From Chloroflexota bacterium (GTDB taxonomy: Bacteria > Chloroflexota > Dehalococcoidia > JACQGW01): DNA of 11,583 nt. Both the position numbers and the translations under genes were made by a program. A model generated the notes under the pieces. The model did no database searches, was not told the origin of the DNA, and saw only the letters and a program-made list of their open reading frames with translations. The stretch covers positions 1-11,583 of the forward strand of contig JACQGW010000351.1 in NCBI GenBank assembly GCA_016199325.1. Direction: 5' to 3'. Within the stretch, counting starts at the first letter, position 1. Every line of letters begins with the position of its first letter. Positions 5,449 through 11,583 of this stretch are shown here, in pieces.

Positions 5449-5964
5449 GTGAGCCAACTCCAACCCCTGATTGACGGAGGACTGCTTAGTGCAGCGCTCA
5501 TCGTCGTCCTGGGCACGGCCACGGTCACGGACCTCCGGTTCCGCCGGATTCCGAACTGGCTGACGTTTGGCGCCGCTTTGCTCGGTCTGCTGGCAAACAC
5601 GGCGGCGCTCGGGATCGGCGGCGCTCGACTCAGCCTCGTCGGCTGGGGCCTCGGCGTCGCGCTCCTGATCGTGCCGTTTACCCTGCGCGGTCTTGGCGGC
5701 GGCGACGTGAAGCTGCTGGCGGCGGTCGGCGCTCTAAAAGGGCCGGCCTTCGTCTTCTCCAGCTTCCTCTACGGCGCCCTCGTCGGCGGGCTCATCGCGC
5801 TCGGACTGCTCATCTGGCACCGCCGACTGGGCGCGACGATCCGAGGTCTCGTCACGCTGCAACCGCTGCCAACGCTGCGGCAGCGCGGCCAGAGCGTCAG
5901 GTTCGCCTACGGCGTCGCTATCGCGGCGGGCACCGCGATGGCGCTGGCGCTGGGCGCCGTCTAG
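5449..5964 (+). CDS. tadV: Prepilin peptidase TadV/CpaA (A24 family)
   Basis: This is an inner-membrane aspartic protease that removes the leader from Flp and TadE-like prepilins; 171 residues from the chosen start. Catalytic aspartates are visible in VTDLRFRRIPN (D28) and in the GxGD-type motif GLGGGDVKLLAA (D86). Several hydrophobic helices are present (about 12-27, 39-53, 63-80, 91-128 and a final one near 155-170). There is no methyltransferase domain, as expected of the short TadV/CpaA type. A GTG at 5431 is also in frame, but AAGGGA (5435-5440) is 8 nt before the GTG at 5449, which I prefer. The gene sits directly after flp and its hairpin, and 15 bp before tadE. Confidence 0.9.
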   Translation: MSQLQPLIDGGLLSAALIVVLGTATVTDLRFRRIPNWLTFGAALLGLLANTAALGIGGARLSLVGWGLGVALLIVPFTLRGLGGGDVKLLAAVGALKGPAFVFSSFLYGALVGGLIALGLLIWHRRLGATIRGLVTLQPLPTLRQRGQSVRFAYGVAIAAGTAMALALGAV

Positions 5965-5979
5965 CCAATTGGAGAGCCA

Positions 5980-6432
5980 ATGTTGTCATCGACAACTCAT
6001 TTGAACGACCCTGGATCGGGCCCGGCGAGGCGTCGGGGAAGGGGGCAGGCGCTCGTCGAGCTTGCCGTCGTTCTGCCGATCCTCCTGCTGGTGGCTGCCG
6101 GCATCTGGGAGCTGGGGCGGACGCTGGATGCCGTCGTGATCCTGACGAACGCCTCGCGGGAGGGCGTGCGCATCGCCGCCCGCGGCGCCACCGCCGACGA
6201 GGTCCGCCAGCGGGTCAAGGACTACCTGACCCTCGGCTACGATTCCCGCGTCGGCGCCAAGGGCGACATCATCTTCGACGCGTCCAAGATCGAGGTCGAC
6301 GGCCTGGGCGGCCCGAAGGGCGATCCCATCACGGTGCGGGTTCCCGCCCAGGTCCGCATGTACTTGCCGTTGATCAGCGGCATCGTCGGTCCCGTCGACA
6401 TCGGCGGCCAGACGACGATGCGGCTGGAGTAG
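5980..6432 (+). CDS. tadE: TadE-like minor pseudopilin
   Basis: This is a predicted minor pilin of the Tad system, 150 residues. A basic N-terminus (PARRRGRG) is followed by GQALVELAVVLPILLLVAAGIWELG, which holds the G-x4-E processing motif and a single hydrophobic helix (about 26-43). The motif TNASREGVRIAARG just after it is typical of TadE. The ectodomain has no recognisable catalytic motif. GGAG (5971-5974) is 5 nt before the ATG. An inverted repeat, GTTGTC (5982-5987) with GACAAC (5991-5996), overlaps the first codons. It lies between tadV and tadG with gaps of 15 bp, so it is probably part of one transcript. Confidence 0.9.
   Translation: MLSSTTHLNDPGSGPARRRGRGQALVELAVVLPILLLVAAGIWELGRTLDAVVILTNASREGVRIAARGATADEVRQRVKDYLTLGYDSRVGAKGDIIFDASKIEVDGLGGPKGDPITVRVPAQVRMYLPLISGIVGPVDIGGQTTMRLE
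5982..5996. repeat. Inverted repeat at the tadE start, sharing CGACAACT with the flp-upstream array
   Basis: GTTGTC-ATC-GACAAC begins two bases into the tadE coding region. Its right half, with flanking bases, reads CGACAACT, the first eight bases of the four-copy motif upstream of flp. It may hide the start codon in RNA or bind the same protein. It may also be chance. Confidence 0.5.
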
Positions 6433-6447
6433 GGGAGCCAACGAACG

Positions 6448-7416
6448 ATGTTCTCACGAAGACGTTTTCGGACGGACCGGCGGCGCCAGCGCGGGCAGGC
6501 GCTCGTGCTGGTGACCCTCATGATCGTCGTCCTGCTGGGGTTCGCTGGCCTCACGCTGGACAGCGGCGTCGCCTACTGGAATCGCCGGATGCTCCAGAAC
6601 GCCGTCGACGGCGCCGCCCTGGCCGGCGCTCGAGCGCTTCCCAAGTATCCGGACGTGGCGATCGCCACCGCCTACGACTATGCCGGACAGAACGGCGTGC
6701 CGAGCGCCGAGATCGAATCGGTGGAGGTGTTCAAGCTCTTCAACGACGACGACGCCATCCGCGTGCGCGCGCGGCGGCAGGTTCCGAATAGCCTCATGCG
6801 CCTCCTCGGCGCCGGGCCAACCACCGACGTGCCAGCGGTCGCGGTGGCGGTCCGCGCCGCCCTTCAGGCGGGAGACCTGGTCCCGTGGGGGATTCCGGCC
6901 GACTCCCCCAAGGAGGGGCCGGTGCCGCTCAAGGTCGGCGTGCCCCAGGAAACGAAGGGCAACTTCCAGGCGCTCGACTTCCTCGGCGGCTCGGGCGCCA
7001 AGAGTTACGGCGAATGGATCAAGTACGGCTACAACGGCGACGTGCCGGACCCGGTCGACGCCGACAATCCCTGGGGGGTCGACAGCGAGACCGGGAACAT
7101 CGTCGGCAAGACCGAAGAGGGGATCAACTTCCTCATCAGCCAGGATCCCGACGGCACCTGTACGATCGATATCGACTGCCCGCGCGTGGTCATCGTGCCG
7201 CTGCTCGAAGAGGGCTGGGACGAGGCGAAAGGCAAGACCGAGGTCAAGGTTGTCGGCTTCGCCGCCTTCTTCATCGACAAAATGGAAGTCGACGGCGGCA
7301 TGGGCACGCTGACCGTCTTCGGCCACTTCATCGACTACGTGTACGGCGTCGGCAAGCCCGCCTACGGCAACCCGCTCGACTACTCGGGGGTGGCCGGGGA
7401 GTTTCTCTGGCAGTAG
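6448..7416 (+). CDS. tadG: TadG-like pilus assembly protein
   Basis: This is a membrane-anchored Tad protein of 322 residues. The N-terminus is strongly basic (SRRRFRTDRRRQRG) and leads to GQALVLVTLMIVVLLGFAGLTLD (helix about 19-37). The Tad-domain signature DSGVAYWNRRMLQNAVDGAALAGA at about 38-61 follows. Position +5 after the Gly is Leu rather than the Glu seen in Flp and the TadE proteins, so it is probably not processed by TadV. The ectodomain from about 145 to 322 has no domain I recognise and no von Willebrand-type motif that I can see. It has two cysteines (238 and 244) bracketing an acidic segment, and an aromatic/Gly-rich end. GGGGAG lies about 10 nt upstream of the start. It follows tadE by 15 bp. 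Confidence 0.85.
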   Translation: MFSRRRFRTDRRRQRGQALVLVTLMIVVLLGFAGLTLDSGVAYWNRRMLQNAVDGAALAGARALPKYPDVAIATAYDYAGQNGVPSAEIESVEVFKLFNDDDAIRVRARRQVPNSLMRLLGAGPTTDVPAVAVAVRAALQAGDLVPWGIPADSPKEGPVPLKVGVPQETKGNFQALDFLGGSGAKSYGEWIKYGYNGDVPDPVDADNPWGVDSETGNIVGKTEEGINFLISQDPDGTCTIDIDCPRVVIVPLLEEGWDEAKGKTEVKVVGFAAFFIDKMEVDGGMGTLTVFGHFIDYVYGVGKPAYGNPLDYSGVAGEFLWQ

Positions 7417-7432
7417 CCGTTGTTCGGATAGC

Positions 7433-7457
7433 GGCGCCACAGAACGAGCGTGGCGCC
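7433..7457 (+). other. Intercistronic hairpin between tadG and cpaB
   Basis: GGCGCCAC (7433-7440) pairs perfectly with GTGGCGCC (7450-7457) around a 9-nt loop. GTTG (7419-7422) and CAAC (7460-7463) can close it further out. No U-tract follows. It is one of three hairpins placed between genes of this operon. Confidence 0.65.
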
Positions 7458-7489
7458 CACAACACAGACACGGAGGGATAGAACAAGAC

Positions 7490-9028
7490 ATGAAGCGCAG
7501 GCGTTCCTACTTTGCCATTGCCCTGGCGCTCGTCCTCGGGCTCGTCACCTCGGGCCTCGTCTGGACGTATACGCGCCAGATGCAGCAGCAGGTCCAGGAC
7601 TCCAAGAACCTGGTGCCCGTCGTCGTCGCCGCCCGGGAGATCCCGGTGCGGACCAAGCTGACGAAGGCGATGCTCGAAGTGAAGCAGGTCAACAAGGATG
7701 GCCGCAACCCGGCCGCCGTCGCCTCGGTCGACGTGGCCGTTGGCCAGGTCACCCGGCTGCCCATCGCCGCCGGCGAGCAGATCCTGCCGAGCAAGTTCAC
7801 GAGCAAGCGGGCCGAGTCCGGTCTGACCTACATCGTCCCGCAGGGCAAGCGGGCCGTCTCCGTCAAGGTGGACGAGATCATCGCCTCCGGCGGCAACCTG
7901 CTGCCAGGCGACCGCGTCGACGTCCTCGGCGTCTTCGACGCCAAGACGATGGGCAAGGACCAGGCGCTCTACGTCCTGAAGGACATCGAGGTGCTGGCCA
8001 TTGCCCAGGCGCTGGAGGGCGAGAGCAACGCCGGGGCCGGCCTGTCCGACAAGGCGAAGTCCGCCGTGGGCCCCGCGACCAAGCAGTCCGCAGAGGCGGA
8101 CACGACGGTCACCGTCAAGCCGGACCCGAAGGCGAAGACGGTGACGCTGGCGGTTTCACCGGAGGAGGCGCAGCGGCTGTTCCTGGCCTCCGAGCGCGGC
8201 GTCCTGCGCCTGGCGCTCCGCGGTTTCGGCGAGACGCTCTCGCCCGAGCTGCCGCCGGCCACGCTGACGACCATCCAGAACCCGCTCCGGCCGACCTCGG
8301 CCCAGATCACGGCGGTCAGCATCAGCCCGACGAACGCGCGGGCGGGCGACGTGCTGAAGGTGGAGATCACTATCAAGAACACGTCGTCGGCGCCGCTGAA
8401 GAGCCAGGGCCCCGACCCCGAGTTTACCTACGTCCAAGGCCAGACGTTCCATTCGCAGGGCTTCCAGTCGACGCAGGGCACCTATCGGGTCGGCGTGAAC
8501 TTCGACGGCCAGGCCGCGGTGCCGTTCCCGTACCGCTGGGGCCTTGGCGGCGACCTGCCGCCCGGCGCCAGCACGACCATCGTCGGCTTCGTCAAGCTGA
8601 CCTATGACATGAAGCCGACCAACTTCTGGGCCGGCCTGATCCTGGAGCCCGCCGATGTCGTCCAGGACAACATCGGGACAACCCTGGTTACCGTCATCCC
8701 GGCGAACACCGCCGTCATCTCGGTCGACGCGGCCAACGTCCGCAGCGGGCCGAGCATCGACGCCAGCGTCATCGGCAAGCTACCCTACGGCACGCAGGTT
8801 CCCATCCTCGGGCAGCAGGCCGACTGGTACAAGGTGCAGCTCGAAGACGGCCGCCAGGGCTTCGTGGCGGCGGGCTGGATCATCCAGCCGAATAGCAGTT
8901 CAGAGCCGACCGGCGGCGACGCCGGCGGACAGTCGAGCCAGCGCGCTCAGCCCGCCGGCCAGCCGGCGCAGGGCAGCCCATCCGGAGGCCAATCCAATGG
9001 TGCGAGCGGCAATCAGAGCGGGAGGTAA
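7490..9028 (+). CDS. cpaB: CpaB/RcpC-type pilus protein fused to an Ig-like region and an SH3b domain
   Basis: This is an extracytoplasmic component of Tad machinery, 512 residues against about 250-350 for ordinary CpaB. In order: a signal anchor (about 6-27), a SAF domain at about 41-103 (LVPVVVAAREIPVRTKLTKAM ... AAGEQILPSKF), the CpaB/RcpC region at about 111-255 (VPQGKRAVSVKVDE ... LLPGDRVDVLGVF ... AVSPEEAQRLFLA), a beta-rich Ig-like segment at about 272-402 (ITAVSISPTNARAGDVLKVEITI), an SH3b domain at about 408-467 (DAANVRSGPSIDASVIGKL ... GFVAAGWI), and a Gly/Ser/Gln/Pro tail. CpaB normally works with the outer-membrane secretin, but no secretin gene is present among the genes seen. 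The SH3b may instead hold it to the cell wall. GGAGGG lies about 12 nt before the ATG. Confidence 0.9.
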   Translation: MKRRRSYFAIALALVLGLVTSGLVWTYTRQMQQQVQDSKNLVPVVVAAREIPVRTKLTKAMLEVKQVNKDGRNPAAVASVDVAVGQVTRLPIAAGEQILPSKFTSKRAESGLTYIVPQGKRAVSVKVDEIIASGGNLLPGDRVDVLGVFDAKTMGKDQALYVLKDIEVLAIAQALEGESNAGAGLSDKAKSAVGPATKQSAEADTTVTVKPDPKAKTVTLAVSPEEAQRLFLASERGVLRLALRGFGETLSPELPPATLTTIQNPLRPTSAQITAVSISPTNARAGDVLKVEITIKNTSSAPLKSQGPDPEFTYVQGQTFHSQGFQSTQGTYRVGVNFDGQAAVPFPYRWGLGGDLPPGASTTIVGFVKLTYDMKPTNFWAGLILEPADVVQDNIGTTLVTVIPANTAVISVDAANVRSGPSIDASVIGKLPYGTQVPILGQQADWYKVQLEDGRQGFVAAGWIIQPNSSSEPTGGDAGGQSSQRAQPAGQPAQGSPSGGQSNGASGNQSGR

Positions 9029-9033
9029 GTCCG

Positions 9034-10248
9034 ATGCTGACCAGAGACGTTCGAGTGCTGGTCGTCGAGGAGCTCAGCCGCCGGTCTGAGCTGACTCGCC
9101 AATTGACGGTGGAGCCGCTGACGGTGGTCGGCGGGGCCGGCTTCGGCCCCGAAGCGATCAACGTTGCGGAGGAGGTGAAGCCGGACGTCGTCGTCCTGAG
9201 CCTGGAGGACCCCTTCGTGCGGGCGCTCCGCACGGCCGAGGCGCTGGCGGCCGCCCACCCCCAGGTGCCGATCGTCGTGGCCGCCTCCCGGGTCGGCCCC
9301 GAGGAGATGCGCCAGGCGATGCGTGTGGGCGCGCGGGACTACTTGATCAAGCCGATCCGCCACGCCGAGCAGATCGGGGCCATCGTCAGCCTGGTGGAAG
9401 CCCAGGCGCGGCGCGGGGCGGGGACGCCGGGCGGCGCCCACCGCGGCGAGGTCATCGCCATCTTCAGCCCCAAGGGGGGCGTCGGCAAGACGACCATCGC
9501 CGTCAACCTCGCCGTGTCGCTGGCCCAGGCGACGAACCAGCGGGTGGCACTGCTGGACTTCGATACGCAACTGGGCGACGTCGGCCTCTGGCTGGACCTG
9601 CCGCAGGACCGGAGCATCGTCGACGCCGGCGACCAGTACGAGCGGCTCGACGCGGATCTGCTCGAAACGCTGATGTACACCGACCCCTCCGGGATCCGGG
9701 TGCTGCCGGCGGCGCAGTCGCCGGAGGACGCCGACCGCCTCAGCGTCGGCGCGGTCGAGCGGATCATCGACGTGGCAGCGCAGACCTACGACTACGTCGT
9801 CCTGGATACGTCGCCCAGTCTCACCGAGGTGGCGGGCGCGCTGCTCAATCGGTCGGCGACGATCATGTTGATCACCGGCCCCGAGCTGGCGACGCTGAAG
9901 CGGGCGCGGCTGACGCTCACGCTCATGCGGCAGTCGTGGCGGACGCTGAAAGATCGGGTGCGCATCATCGTGAACTACCCCTACGGCGGCGATCCGCTGA
10001 CGCCGGCCGAGATCGAGGAGACGCTGGAATACCCGGTGTTCTGGCAGGTGCCGTACGACGCCACGGTGCCGGACGCGCTCAAGCGCGGCCGCCCGTGCCT
10101 GGAGATCCAGCCGAACGGCGTCTTTGCGCGGAACATCCTGTCGCTGGCCAGGGCCGTCAGCGGCTCCGAGGCGTCGGCGACGAAGCAATCATCGGTCGTG
10201 GGGCGGATGGTCCCGTGGCTGCGGGCCAACCTGCTCGGGCTGTTCTAG
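9034..10248 (+). CDS. cpaE: CpaE/TadZ: pseudo-receiver plus MinD/ParA-type ATPase
   Basis: This is a cytoplasmic ATPase that places the Tad pilus machine at its site in the cell; 404 residues. The N-terminal receiver-like domain (about 5-122) has lost the phosphoacceptor: S56 in VVVLSLEDP stands where Asp is expected. K106 in YLIKP is kept. This makes it an atypical receiver, as in known TadZ proteins. The ATPase domain starts near 137. It has a deviant Walker A KGGVGKTT (147-154), a Walker A' LLDFDTQLGDVG and a Walker B YVVLDTSP (D258). The C-terminus ends in a hydrophobic/basic segment (GRMVPWLRANLLGLF) that could touch the membrane. GGAGG (9021-9025), inside the last codons of cpaB, is its ribosome site, and the gap is 5 bp, so translational coupling is likely. 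Confidence 0.93.
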   Translation: MLTRDVRVLVVEELSRRSELTRQLTVEPLTVVGGAGFGPEAINVAEEVKPDVVVLSLEDPFVRALRTAEALAAAHPQVPIVVAASRVGPEEMRQAMRVGARDYLIKPIRHAEQIGAIVSLVEAQARRGAGTPGGAHRGEVIAIFSPKGGVGKTTIAVNLAVSLAQATNQRVALLDFDTQLGDVGLWLDLPQDRSIVDAGDQYERLDADLLETLMYTDPSGIRVLPAAQSPEDADRLSVGAVERIIDVAAQTYDYVVLDTSPSLTEVAGALLNRSATIMLITGPELATLKRARLTLTLMRQSWRTLKDRVRIIVNYPYGGDPLTPAEIEETLEYPVFWQVPYDATVPDALKRGRPCLEIQPNGVFARNILSLARAVSGSEASATKQSSVVGRMVPWLRANLLGLF

Positions 10249-10259
10249 GCAAGTCGGAA

Positions 10260-10294
10260 CGGTGGCTCGGGACATGGCCTGTCCCGAGCCACCG
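10260..10294 (+). other. Perfect 15-bp intercistronic hairpin between cpaE and cpaF
   Basis: Positions 10260-10274 (CGGTGGCTCGGGACA) pair without mismatch to 10280-10294 around the 5-nt loop TGGCC. No U-tract follows. With the one after flp, this is the strongest hairpin between genes of the operon. It may stabilise transcript ends or reduce expression of cpaF and later genes. Confidence 0.8.
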
Positions 10295-10343
10295 CGCTGG
10301 CTATCCCGACAAGGATTACGCACTCAACTGAGGAGGAACCAAC

Positions 10344-11583
10344 ATGCCATTCCTTGGCCGGCGAACGGAGCGCCCGGCGGCCGAGCCTGCCCCGACGACC
10401 GCCGCGACGGCTGCACCGGTCGCACCAAACCAGGTCGAAGAGACGCCCTCCGTGGACACGTTCTCCGACCTGAAGGTCCAGATCCACGAGCGGCTCATCG
10501 CCGACCTGGATATGGACCGGCTGCGCAAGCGGGAGCCCAACGAGCGGCGCCAGGCGGTGGAAACGGCCATCGGCGCCCTGATAGACGCCCATGAAACGCC
10601 GCTGGGCCGGTCCGAGAAGCTGCGCCTCACCCGGGAGATCGCCGACGAGGTGCTCGGCCTCGGCCCGCTGGAGACGCTGCTCCAGGATCCCACGATCACC
10701 GAGGTCATGGTCAACGGCGCCAGGCGCATCTTCTTCGAGCGCAAGGGACTGATCCATCGGAGCCGCGTCGTCTTCCGGGACGACGCCCACGTCATGCGGA
10801 TCATCGAGAAGATCATCGCACCGCTGGGGAGGAGGCTGGACGAGAGCAGCCCGATGGTGGACGCCCGACTCGCCGACGGCTCCCGGGTGAACGCGATCAT
10901 CCCGCCGCTCGCCGTCGACGGGCCCTCGATCACCATTCGGAAATTCGCCAAGATCCCGTTGAAGGCCGAAGACCTGGTCGACTTCGGCACGCTGACGGAG
11001 GACCTCGTCTTCTTCCTGAGCGGGGCGGTGCGGGCCAGGCTGAACATCCTCGTCTCCGGCGGCACCGGCTCCGGCAAAACGACGCTGCTGAACGTGCTCT
11101 CGTCGTTCATCCCGCACAACGAGCGGATCGTCACCGTCGAGGACCCCTGCGAGCTCCAGCTCCAGCAGCCGCACGTCGTTCGACTGGAAACCCGGCCGCC
11201 GAACATCGAAGGGAAGGGCGAGGTGGCCCAGCGCCAGCTCGTCCGCAACGCGCTGCGCATGCGCCCGGACCGGATCGTCGTCGGCGAGGTGCGCGGCGGC
11301 GAGGCGTTCGACATGCTGCAGGCGATGAACACGGGCCACGACGGCTCGCTGACGACGGCCCACGCCAACACGCCGCGGGACGCCCTCGCCCGCATCGAGA
11401 ACATGGTCCTGATGGCCAACTACGACCTGCCGGTCCGGGCGGTTCGGGAGCAGATCGCCTCGGCCATCCAGCTCATCGTCCACATCGGGCGACTGCGCGA
11501 CGGCACCCGCAAGCTCACGCACGTCACCGAGATCGTCGGCATGGAGGGCGAGGTCATCACCCTCCAGGACCTGTTCCTGTTCC
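10344..11583 (+). CDS. cpaF: CpaF/TadA secretion ATPase (3' end outside window)
   Basis: This is the hexameric motor ATPase that drives Tad pilus assembly at the inner membrane; the frame is open to the window edge with 413 residues visible. A variable Ala/Pro/Thr-rich start (about 8-36) leads to the CpaF N-terminal region ([12 protein letters not shown], then [21 protein letters not shown]). The ATPase core shows Walker [10 protein letters not shown] (239-247), an Asp box VTVEDPCEL (E266/D267), Walker [12 protein letters not shown] (E315) and a His box [14 protein letters not shown] (331-344). Family length is usually about 430-480, so only a short part should be missing. AGGAGG (10331-10336) is 7 nt before the ATG. 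tadB and tadC are expected to follow. Confidence 0.95.
   Translation, partial: MPFLGRRTERPAAEPAPTTAATAAPVAPNQVEETPSVDTFSDLKVQIHERLIADLDMDRLRKREPNERRQAVETAIGALIDAHETPLGRSEKLRLTREIADEVLGLGPLETLLQDPTITEVMVNGARRIFFERKGLIHRSRVVFRDDAHVMRIIEKIIAPLGRRLDESSPMVDARLADGSRVNAIIPPLAVDGPSITIRKFAKIPLKAEDLVDFGTLTEDLVFFLSGAVRARLNILVSGGTGSGKTTLLNVLSSFIPHNERIVTVEDPCELQLQQPHVVRLETRPPNIEGKGEVAQRQLVRNALRMRPDRIVVGEVRGGEAFDMLQAMNTGHDGSLTTAHANTPRDALARIENMVLMANYDLPVRAVREQIASAIQLIVHIGRLRDGTRKLTHVTEIVGMEGEVITLQDLFLF

Noticed and set aside
6454..7491. Long minus-strand reading frame opposite tadG
   Set aside because: It is antisense to a well-supported gene and has no recognisable motif. The same applies to minus-strand frames at 9013-10188 and 10245-11522.
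10325..10331. CAACTGA before cpaF as a fifth copy of the array motif
   Set aside because: Only seven bases match, there is no following inverted repeat of the same layout, and a match that short is expected by chance.

Overview
The window is GC-rich DNA from what looks like a bacterium of the Chloroflexota or a similar high-GC, single-membrane group. This is inference. It rests on the TP-repeat spacer protein, on a Tad pilus cluster whose CpaB carries an SH3b wall-type domain, and on the absence of a secretin gene among the genes seen. There are no rRNA, tRNA, CRISPR or transposase genes in view.

Layout. (1) 45-1780, minus strand: a cytoplasmic NarL-type sensor kinase followed 5 bp later by its LuxR/FixJ-type response regulator. 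(2) 1832-2482: about 650 bp without a convincing gene but rich in structure: a possible kinase promoter, a 38-bp imperfect palindrome, 10-bp tandem repeats kept in phase over 130 bp, a nested inverted repeat of about 110 bp, and a 64-bp near-perfect palindrome. (3) 2483-3304, minus strand: a TadE-like pseudopilin with a long Thr/Pro-repeat tail. (4) 3305-3601: a divergent intergenic region with hairpins and a possible promoter. (5) 3602-4937, plus strand: a small 68-residue protein, an exact 14-bp tandem duplication, and a stand-alone DnaB-C/RecA-type ATPase. (6) 4938-5178: four copies of a 13-bp motif spaced 40/40/38 bp, each followed by an inverted repeat, just ahead of the pilin gene. (7) 5179 to the window end, plus strand: the Tad pilus operon in the order flp, tadV (prepilin peptidase), tadE, tadG, cpaB, cpaE/tadZ and cpaF/tadA, the last cut off by the window edge.

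How it works together. Flp is the major pilin. TadV processes it and probably the TadE-like proteins, which carry G-x4-E-type processing motifs. CpaF powers assembly, TadZ positions the machine, and CpaB is an extracytoplasmic component. The inner-membrane TadB/TadC proteins would be expected past the right edge. The divergent TP-repeat TadE protein is probably an extra minor pilin or wall-spanning adaptor. The kinase/regulator pair is a plausible but unproven controller.

The least expected elements are the hairpin-bearing 40-bp repeats before flp, the DnaB-like ATPase beside a pilus operon, the CpaB fusion, and perfect hairpins without U-tracts between operon genes.
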